A DNA stretch of 64,000 nucleotides from Pedobacter mendelii (lineage in GTDB: Bacteria > Bacteroidota > Bacteroidia > Sphingobacteriales > Sphingobacteriaceae). Positions 57,256-64,000 of the stretch are shown here, in pieces. The translations under genes were made by a program, and so were the position numbers. The stretch's first letter is position 1; every line of letters begins with the position of its first letter. The stretch lies in the NCBI RefSeq assembly GCF_014635725.1, contig NZ_BMDJ01000011.1, positions 62,001 to 126,000 of the forward strand, given 5' to 3'. The notes under the pieces were generated by a model. It had not been told where the DNA came from. It saw nothing but the letters and a program-made list of their open reading frames with translations, and did no database searches.

Positions 57256-60200
57256 TTAATATCTAAAATTTAGTGATACATAGGGATACCACCCATCTCT
57301 TGAATGACCCATTACAAAGCGCACTACAGTTAGTGATGCAGGTGCGAAATAAATACCTCCTCCAACGCCATGATGCCATAAATCGGAACTTTCATTACGA
57401 CTCCAAACACGGCCTACATCATAAAAACCAAGTAGCCCAATTTGGCCTGGCAATACATAACTAACTAAATCGCCAAGTTTAGCTCTTAACTCTAAATTAT
57501 TATAAAAACTATGGTCACCTGCAAATCTAAACTGGCGATAACCCAATAGATTACCTTGACCTCCAAGGAACTGCGATTGATAAAATGCAGGTTTGCCAAC
57601 TGTTATACCGCCACCAAATCTATCAGCCAAAATGAATGCTTTCCTTCCATCAAGGTTTTTATATAAAGCAATACTTGCCGTAAATTGACCGAAAGAATTA
57701 GAGTACTTATTAATACCTTTATAACCCAGCAACTTAAAATCAACATAACTACCCAATGTTGGCAACAAATCATTATCGCGGGTATTATTGATAAAATTCA
57801 CAATTGCTCCAGCAAACATTTTCTCATTGCGAATGCTTACACTATCATAAGAACCTAAAGGAGAACCACTTGTAATAAACCTACCCTCGTTATCCTCCTG
57901 GTTTAACTTGTAATACTGAAACGAAGGCCCGATGCTAAAAGTAGATTTGGGTCTTCGCCACCTAATTGACGGATCTACCTGATAAAGATTAAATCTTGCT
58001 CTGTAATATCTGATTTCATCACCATGTTCATCAAAAACTGTATTATTACCTACACCGAAGAAATTCTGTGTATTATTTGGTGCATAAGCATCGGCTTTAA
58101 TTAAAAAATCTGCTTTTCCTAATGCTTTTAACCATTCTCCCCTATAATTAAAACGAAACGCTTTAGTAGAAAAAGAATGTAAAAATGATATTGTCTGTGA
58201 ATTACCATAAGGCTTTTTCCTAAAGCCAGGATTGGTTTGTTTATAAATTAATCCAAGTAAAATACCGTCATCATTATTATAACCCACATTAAAATTATAC
58301 GATCTTCTTATATACATATCCTTAGGTATGTAACTAAAGTTTGAGGTATCATTAGAAATTATTTTTCTGATTTTATCAGCATCATTTCCGTTATATGTCG
58401 CTTTATCTTCCCTGCCATAAAGCTTTACAGAACCATTACTTTTTGCAAAATCATATACTTTATTGCCTTTGCCACCAATGATTCTGATTTTTATATTTGA
58501 ATTTTTATTGTTTAAAATTACGCTATCGTTACCGTTATGCATATAAACCCTTAATTCTTTAGTTATTTTCGGGTCGAAAATTCGGTTGAATAACTCGTCT
58601 TTAATATTTCCCTCTTTAGAAATTTTATTGATTTTAACTTTTAAACCATTATTATCTGCATCAGAAATTTGAATTAATTCATTTTTGTTTGATACCTCTA
58701 TATCTACAATCCTGTTAAAGAAATGATAATAATCGTTCATTAACTTGGGTAATTGCTCAATTCTTACTCGCATTTGAGCCAGAAGTGCATCATGATGAAG
58801 TGAATAACTTGGCTCTGGAAGTTTTCTTAAAGCCCTTTCAAAAACCTCATCATTATAATTTGCGCAAAAATCTTTAATAATTTTATCCCATTCTTTTTCA
58901 CTAATATTTGCGGTATAGCGACTACTTATTTCTCTTCCCTCCCACAAAAACCAATCAATATTCTTTATATCACGTTCGTAACCTTGCATCATTGGTAAAA
59001 GAGATGAAGACTGAGTAAAGCGTTGTAAAAAGCCATCAGACCTAAAAAATACCTGATCCCTGTCTCTCGGTACTGGTGAATAATGAGAGCCACCATCTTT
59101 TTTAGTTTCTTTCCAACGCCACTGGTCTTCGTGTCTATCCCAATCGCCTAACAAGACATCAAATGCTCTTGCTTTAACCCAAGCGGGCCCATCTAAAGTA
59201 TTATCATTATCATCAGTTAGTTTTTTATCCATTTTTGGAGAACTATCTGATTCGCCCAACGGTTCGCGTTCTTCAAAAAGGCATAATGTATTTGCAAAGG
59301 CAGGCTCATATTCGCCTAAATTATCATCAGGAGAAACCCATCCAATTATGGGATTACTATGTGGTATTCCGCCAGCTTTTGCCAGTTCGGGTACGATAAG
59401 AGCCGAAAATGGATGTTGAGCGGACATGTTGTCTTTAATAATATCCTTTGCAAAGGTTTCTCTCAATTGCTCTGGCAAAAGCACTTCGGGGAACTTTTCT
59501 ACGCTGCGTAAAACGTATTCTTTACCATTTTTATCCTCTAATCTTAAAGATCTTGATTGGTTTCCTCCACCTCTTTGTGTTGCTTTTAACCCACCCGCAA
59601 TTTGGGAAATTCTTATTACCGGAACTTTGGTTTCCTGAGCATATTCTTTTCTATAGTTCTCTCCAAATACATACCTGTGAAAGCGACCAACACTATCATA
59701 TTCTGGCTTTATTCTAACCGTAATGCTATCGGCCAAAATCGGCTTTTCTCTGTTTATTACCTTTTGATTAATTGTTTCAAATTTCTTTATATAGCTATAT
59801 ACACGTTTAACACCTGTATCTGCATAAATATAATATTCGTAACGCATATCATTATTCATCAACTGATCGGCAATTACATAGCCTTGTTCCATTTCATGAA
59901 ACAAAGATGTTTTTCCTTTCTTATTTGGTGAGACTTTAGCGCCAGAGCCGCTTACAATTTGCAATTGTTTTCCCTTAATTAACTGTAAACCATGCTCATG
60001 TCCGGCTACATAAGTTACATTTGTATTATCGCCAAAAACACCATTAACAGATTTAATCATGTCTTTATAAGCAGGATGATTCAAATCTTCAGGGCTTAAT
60101 AAAGTTGAACGCAGAACCGGATAAACAGAACCTATAACAGGTAACGGTACATAAAGATTTTTGTTTAGTGAAGTTAGCGGAAAAAGATGATTTCTTAAAT

Positions 60201-60861
60201 TAAAATAGCCACCGTGTGGACCATAACTTTGAAACGGATGATGTGATGCAAGCAAAATCACTTTACCTTTATTTTTCTCCATTAAATCTTCCATTTTAAC
60301 CAAAACTTCATCTTTAGTGCGACATTCGCATTCGCCATTAGGATTTGATTTATTATATGGAAACAGCCACCATTCGCTGTCGTAAGCAATAATCGTTAAT
60401 TTATCGGTTAAATTTATTGCTACAGGATCGGGGCAACCATTTTGAGGGATTAACTTTAAAAGTGGATCATTCTGGGCTTTTAAATAATCATCCTGAGCCT
60501 TAATTTTTGCCAAACCATTCGGCCCTGATTTATCCCAATCATGATTTCCAGGGATAAAGTAAACAGCAGCCCCTTTCTCCCGCATGGGTGCGAATTGAGA
60601 TTGTAAAATTTTCTTTGTTTCTTCCTCCTCCAGGCTTCCAGGCAAGCCCATTCCTGTTGGATAGATATTATCGCCCAAATAAACTACAGTAGTTTTTTTT
60701 GGTATAACTTGTTTGGCTGCATTTTTCAAATCCTGCATTTGTACAACATTCATTTCGCCGGCATCTCCGAATAAAATTACACGATACTTTACATCATTTT
60801 GTGCAAAAGCCACAAAACTTATTAGCGTAATGAATGTAGTTAACGTAAAATTTTTAATCAT
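57256..60861 (-). CDS. Metallophosphoesterase / kinase-like / Omp85-type barrel fusion
   Basis: Exported protein of 1201 residues with three apparent parts. After a signal peptide (ending FVAFAQ), a calcineurin-like phosphoesterase (~26-300) shows LFGDAGE, YLGDNIYPTG, IPGNHDWD, ASHHPF and VAGHEHGLQ. A middle part (~360-720) has a Gly-rich loop GGLKATQRGGGNQ with Lys-containing YVLRSVEKFPE, then FDVLLGDWDRHEDQW and PVPRDRDQVF, resembling the catalytic and metal motifs of HipA/Fam20C/CotH-like kinases, although the Asn of HxxNW is Gln here. The last ~350 residues form a surface-antigen (Omp85/D15) barrel with FLGGQGNLLGYRQFRFAGD and a final aromatic strand PYVSLNFRY. So a cell-surface phosphate-transferring and -hydrolysing machine is plausible. 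Confidence 0.8.
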   Translation of the reverse strand: MIKNFTLTTFITLISFVAFAQNDVKYRVILFGDAGEMNVVQMQDLKNAAKQVIPKKTTVVYLGDNIYPTGMGLPGSLEEEETKKILQSQFAPMREKGAAVYFIPGNHDWDKSGPNGLAKIKAQDDYLKAQNDPLLKLIPQNGCPDPVAINLTDKLTIIAYDSEWWLFPYNKSNPNGECECRTKDEVLVKMEDLMEKNKGKVILLASHHPFQSYGPHGGYFNLRNHLFPLTSLNKNLYVPLPVIGSVYPVLRSTLLSPEDLNHPAYKDMIKSVNGVFGDNTNVTYVAGHEHGLQLIKGKQLQIVSGSGAKVSPNKKGKTSLFHEMEQGYVIADQLMNNDMRYEYYIYADTGVKRVYSYIKKFETINQKVINREKPILADSITVRIKPEYDSVGRFHRYVFGENYRKEYAQETKVPVIRISQIAGGLKATQRGGGNQSRSLRLEDKNGKEYVLRSVEKFPEVLLPEQLRETFAKDIIKDNMSAQHPFSALIVPELAKAGGIPHSNPIIGWVSPDDNLGEYEPAFANTLCLFEEREPLGESDSSPKMDKKLTDDNDNTLDGPAWVKARAFDVLLGDWDRHEDQWRWKETKKDGGSHYSPVPRDRDQVFFRSDGFLQRFTQSSSLLPMMQGYERDIKNIDWFLWEGREISSRYTANISEKEWDKIIKDFCANYNDEVFERALRKLPEPSYSLHHDALLAQMRVRIEQLPKLMNDYYHFFNRIVDIEVSNKNELIQISDADNNGLKVKINKISKEGNIKDELFNRIFDPKITKELRVYMHNGNDSVILNNKNSNIKIRIIGGKGNKVYDFAKSNGSVKLYGREDKATYNGNDADKIRKIISNDTSNFSYIPKDMYIRRSYNFNVGYNNDDGILLGLIYKQTNPGFRKKPYGNSQTISFLHSFSTKAFRFNYRGEWLKALGKADFLIKADAYAPNNTQNFFGVGNNTVFDEHGDEIRYYRARFNLYQVDPSIRWRRPKSTFSIGPSFQYYKLNQEDNEGRFITSGSPLGSYDSVSIRNEKMFAGAIVNFINNTRDNDLLPTLGSYVDFKLLGYKGINKYSNSFGQFTASIALYKNLDGRKAFILADRFGGGITVGKPAFYQSQFLGGQGNLLGYRQFRFAGDHSFYNNLELRAKLGDLVSYVLPGQIGLLGFYDVGRVWSRNESSDLWHHGVGGGIYFAPASLTVVRFVMGHSRDGWYPYVSLNFRY

Positions 60862-61032
60862 AATGTTCGGTTTATAATGTTATTCGGTAGTCTAAATACA
60901 CGAAAACTTTAGAATGAATCACAAATACAGATTGTTATCCTGAGACTAATAAAATATTTTAACTGCCTCATCAACTCAGCTTAACAAGATCTAAATATAA
61001 CTTGATTTAAGATAAACCTCAATATTTTGTTT

Positions 61033-61932
61033 TTACTTTTTAGGTTTAAACTGCAGGATGTCTCCTGAAGCCAAAGTCCCACCCTCATTTGATATATAAA
61101 GGTTATTTTCTTTGTCAAATGCAATCCCTTCTGGTTGATTAAAATCATCGCCTTTTAATGGATAAGCCGCTTTAATTTTAAAATCAGCATTGGTAATAAC
61201 TAGCATTTTATTAACCGAAGAAAGAATATACCATTCATTTGTATTTTGATTTTTGACTAATGCAGATGGTTTAAATTTAATTTTACCCTCACCCGAAAGC
61301 TTTTCTATTTCCTCATAAGGTAAACTAAATTCGCCGGAAGGTTTTAAAGAATTATTATCTCCAAAATCAAAAGCATAAATACTTGTTGCTTTATTTTTAT
61401 CATCAGATTTACTGCCCTTTGTTAAAATATAAATCTTCCCTGCTTTTTCATCAGCTGCCAATCCTTCATATTCAGCTTTAGGAACCAGATCTTTTACTTT
61501 AACAACATTTACAGCTTCTGCCTTATTGATTTCTGATAAAGGCAAAATATGTAATTCTCCATTACTTTTAAGAATAATAACCTGGTTTTTAATGATAGTC
61601 AAATCTTCATAATCTCCTTTACCACCAAATTTTACATATTTAGATTCTTTATCATTCAATCCTAAATAAAATAAATCTCCATCTTCATCCTGAATGGCAA
61701 AAACTTGCTTTGAATCCCCGTTGTGAAAAGCAATTCCTGAAATTTCGAAAAGATTTTGAGGCATATTATACTTAACAGGATTATTTAAATCGTAAAGAAA
61801 ATTTCCTTTTTCTGATGGTTGAGATTTAGTTTCAGCCTTATCATCGTGCTTTCCATTAACGCATGATATACATAAGAAAGCCATTAACAAAACAGAAAGA
61901 AAAGATGATATGTAAAGTTTATAATTTTTCAT
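61033..61932 (-). CDS. SdiA-regulated/phytase-like beta-propeller lipoprotein
   Basis: Lipoprotein of 299 residues: signal peptide with lipobox LCISC (Cys24), then a charged linker and a propeller domain (NMPQNLFEISGIAFHNGDSK; FAIQDEDGDLFYLGLND; EYEGLAADEKAGKIYILTKG; QPEGIAFDKENNLYISNEGG) of the SdiA-regulated/phytase-like kind. The repeated EGIA/EYEGLA motifs with following Asp residues are family marks. The family can bind Ca2+; enzymatic action on phytate is possible but not shown. It overlaps ppk1 by 14 bp and precedes the phosphoesterase-barrel gene by 171 bp, hinting at a role in phosphate handling. Confidence 0.85.
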   Translation of the reverse strand: MKNYKLYISSFLSVLLMAFLCISCVNGKHDDKAETKSQPSEKGNFLYDLNNPVKYNMPQNLFEISGIAFHNGDSKQVFAIQDEDGDLFYLGLNDKESKYVKFGGKGDYEDLTIIKNQVIILKSNGELHILPLSEINKAEAVNVVKVKDLVPKAEYEGLAADEKAGKIYILTKGSKSDDKNKATSIYAFDFGDNNSLKPSGEFSLPYEEIEKLSGEGKIKFKPSALVKNQNTNEWYILSSVNKMLVITNADFKIKAAYPLKGDDFNQPEGIAFDKENNLYISNEGGTLASGDILQFKPKK

Positions 61933-63976
61933 GAGTTAAAGATTGTTTTTTTAAAAATTCGTAAATTCTATGTTGAGAAGCAATTAATGTTCCATCCTTT
62001 TTTAAAGGAATATTATTCATAGATTCATCAATAAAAACGGCCTGCAAATTATCTTGTTTTTGAATATTTATAATTTCAATAATTTCATCTTTTATCTTTT
62101 TATCGTAGATTGGAAAGCAAACTTCTATTCTTCTGTAAATATTACGATTCATCCAATCTGCAGAGCCTAAATACATATCTTGTGTACCTAAATTATTAAA
62201 AATAAATATGCGGCCGTGCTCCAAATATCTGTCTACAATCCGAATCACTTTAATGTTATCGCTCATGCCTTCAACACCTGGAATTAGCCTACAAATACTC
62301 CGAACTATCAGTTCTATTTTAACACCTGCCTGAGATGCTTCATAAAGTTTGTTGATGAGGATCTTCTCTTCTAGATTATTTAGTTTAATTGTAATTGAAG
62401 CTTGTTTGCCTAACTTCGCATATTCAATTTCTCTTTCTATCAGGTTTAAAAATGTTTGCTGAAGATTAAATTGTGCAACTAAAATATGTTCAAAATTTAT
62501 CAAATCGGTTGATGAAGGTTTAATTCTTTTCGCGAGGAAAATAAAAAGCAGTTCAATCTCTCTCAAAATCTTTTTATTGGCTGTCATTAAAATATGATCT
62601 GTATAAAATGCTGCAGTGCTTTCATTAAAATTTCCTGTTGCCAGTAAACCTGTATAAAGCATTCTGTTACCAATTTTTCTTTTAACCAAAGCTACTTTGG
62701 CATGCACTTTTAAGGCAGTAACGCTATAAACGATTTCTACACCCTTTTCTTTCATTTTTTTCGCCCACTTTATATTGTTGGCTTCATCAAAACGGGCTTT
62801 AAGCTCTACCAATACAAAAACCTTCTTACCATTTTGCGCTGCACTGATGAGTGCATTTATAATCTTTGAATCGCTTGCCACCCGATAAATTGTCAGGTAA
62901 ATTTCCTGTACATCCTGATCTACAGCAGCCTCATTAAAAAACCGAAGTACACTATCATAACTTTGATATGGTGTATGAATTAGGATATCGTTCTTGATTA
63001 TCGCTTCTGTTAAACTCCCATGAACAACATCGGTATTACATATTTTTGGCCATGATTTATTTGATAAATTTGGGTTACTAACCGGAAAATTCATAAAATC
63101 TTTCAGGTTATGGTATTGCCCACCTTCTACCATATTAGCTTTTTTAAGGTTAAAAAGTTTTTTAAGCAAAACCACAACACTTTTTGGTATACCGGGCTGA
63201 TGAAGAAATCTTGTTGCAAGACCCGAGTCTCGCTTTAGCAATTGCGCTTCTAATTGGTCGGATAAGCTACCTGAGTATTCATCCTTTAAATCAATCTCCG
63301 CATCGCGGGTTATTTTGAAGCTAAAGCATCCGGAAACTTCTGCTGTATTGAAAATGAGATCGAGATGAAAGCGTATAATATCGTCTAAAAAAACAATAAA
63401 AATATCTTTGCCGGTATCAACTTTATAAAACCTAGGCAACTCATTTGAAGGAATATTTAAGATAACTGTTTTTGCTACACCACCCTGATTCAGGGTAATG
63501 AGAAAATATAGTTCATTATTAGATGGAAAAAATTTAGTTTGTTCGTCAACATAAATCGGCTGTATAAAAGCCAAAACCTGACTTAAGAAATAACGCGTAA
63601 CCTGCTTATTAATTTCTTCTGGAAAAGATTCGCCATAAATTAAATTGACATTATTTTTTTTCAGTTCAGGAATTATATTTAATCTAAGTGCATTTCCATA
63701 ACGCTGTTGCTGCTCAGAAATTAAGCTGTTTGCCGTATTTAACAAATCAGCTTCAATTTGAATTTCATTGTCATCGCGGTTGCTTAATTTTTCCAGGGCA
63801 AGTAAAACGGGCATTCTAACCCGATAAAATTCATCAAGATTAGAAGAGAAAATAGACAGAAACTTAATACGCTCTAAAAGAGGCACATGCTCTCTTTCGG
63901 CCTCCATTAAAATTCGCTCATTAAATTTGAGCCAGCTTAAATCCCTGTTAAACAAAGTGGTTACAGCTTTTTCCAT
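61919..63976 (-). CDS. ppk1: Polyphosphate kinase 1
   Basis: Makes polyphosphate from ATP in the cytoplasm, at the membrane. All 685 residues lie in the window (start 63976). The four PPK1 parts are seen: N-terminal FNRDLSWLKFNERILMEAE, head domain, and the two PLD-like catalytic domains with the phospho-accepting His in ALKVHAKVALVKRKIGNRM (~417-435), FNESTAAFYTDHIL, and GRIFIFNNLGTQDMYLGSAD with RNIYRRIEVCFPI. It is translationally coupled to the propeller lipoprotein (14-bp overlap). No ppx gene is adjacent. Confidence 0.95.
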   Translation of the reverse strand: MEKAVTTLFNRDLSWLKFNERILMEAEREHVPLLERIKFLSIFSSNLDEFYRVRMPVLLALEKLSNRDDNEIQIEADLLNTANSLISEQQQRYGNALRLNIIPELKKNNVNLIYGESFPEEINKQVTRYFLSQVLAFIQPIYVDEQTKFFPSNNELYFLITLNQGGVAKTVILNIPSNELPRFYKVDTGKDIFIVFLDDIIRFHLDLIFNTAEVSGCFSFKITRDAEIDLKDEYSGSLSDQLEAQLLKRDSGLATRFLHQPGIPKSVVVLLKKLFNLKKANMVEGGQYHNLKDFMNFPVSNPNLSNKSWPKICNTDVVHGSLTEAIIKNDILIHTPYQSYDSVLRFFNEAAVDQDVQEIYLTIYRVASDSKIINALISAAQNGKKVFVLVELKARFDEANNIKWAKKMKEKGVEIVYSVTALKVHAKVALVKRKIGNRMLYTGLLATGNFNESTAAFYTDHILMTANKKILREIELLFIFLAKRIKPSSTDLINFEHILVAQFNLQQTFLNLIEREIEYAKLGKQASITIKLNNLEEKILINKLYEASQAGVKIELIVRSICRLIPGVEGMSDNIKVIRIVDRYLEHGRIFIFNNLGTQDMYLGSADWMNRNIYRRIEVCFPIYDKKIKDEIIEIINIQKQDNLQAVFIDESMNNIPLKKDGTLIASQHRIYEFLKKQSLTHEKL

Positions 63977-64000
63977 TAAAGTTTACCGTAAGCTGCGTAG

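Noticed and set aside
59602..59931. 109-residue plus-strand frame in the phosphoesterase-barrel gene
   Set aside because: Antisense shadow; Ile/Tyr/Asn-rich with no recognisable domain, while the opposite strand encodes conserved motifs.
1..64000. tRNA, rRNA, tmRNA or RNase P RNA genes
   Set aside because: No TTC-loop/anticodon-arm pattern in intergenic stretches and no rRNA-like block; ssrA is not near smpB and rnpB is not near rnpA.

Overview
The window is a 64 kb chromosomal stretch from a member of the phylum Bacteroidota, most likely the family Sphingobacteriaceae (Pedobacter-like). Supporting signs are the low GC content, genes without Shine-Dalgarno sequences, promoters with the Bacteroidota -7 box TAnnTTTG, a PorP/SprF protein next to a giant adhesin with a gliding-motility-type C-terminus (type IX secretion), an L31 type B ribosomal protein, LytTR and TPR-type sensor systems, and an RpoN with a long acidic insert. 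No phage, insertion sequence, CRISPR array, tRNA or rRNA was seen. This is mainly core chromosome.

Layout. 1-5.3 kb: end of an acyltransferase-like gene, then a minus-strand block rpmE2 / GlmU-like / tpiA / prmA / mpl / small HTH regulator. 5.5-8.3 kb: Tat-exported amidase, a small conserved protein, methylmalonyl-CoA epimerase. 8.4-10.6 kb: minimal Fe-S assembly cluster iscS-iscU-iscA. 10.6-14.7 kb: TPR histidine kinase/LuxR regulator pair, a divergent secreted protein behind a perfect 20-bp palindrome, and a frameshifted lipoprotein gene. 14.9-22.5 kb: long-chain acyl-CoA synthetase, MaoC-type hydratase, lysS, a flavin-binding-type stress protein, small membrane and thioredoxin-like proteins, ung. 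22.7-25.9 kb: Lrp regulator and an mntR-mntH operon in which MntH carries a universal-stress domain. 25.9-36.2 kb: redoxin, smpB (TTG start), pcm, outer-membrane proteins, priA, DUF423, tsaB, yidD-rnpA-rpmH. 36.4-43 kb: LytTR two-component system with a LiaF-like membrane protein, ChaN-like protein, mscL, rpoN. 43-47.6 kb: PorP/SprF plus PKD adhesin. 48-54.6 kb: very short tatA, HD hydrolase, TetR-ABC1 kinase pair, lone receiver, head-GIN protein, LTA-synthase-like enzyme. 54.7-64 kb: GAF protein, a 1201-residue three-part protein (metallophosphoesterase, kinase-like middle, Omp85-type barrel), a propeller lipoprotein and ppk1.

The most interesting locus is 57.2-64 kb. Polyphosphate kinase overlaps a SdiA-regulated/phytase-like lipoprotein, and about 170 bp further on lies the large surface protein, which appears to join a phosphohydrolase, an atypical HipA/Fam20/CotH-like kinase fold and an outer-membrane barrel in one chain. 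Other items worth checking are related ACAGGTATA half-sites in front of the TPR kinase and over the TetR start codon, a G-quadruplex-capable repeat before iscU, a candidate ECF sigma promoter, and two likely frameshifted small genes. All calls come from reading the sequence; no database search or alignment was run.
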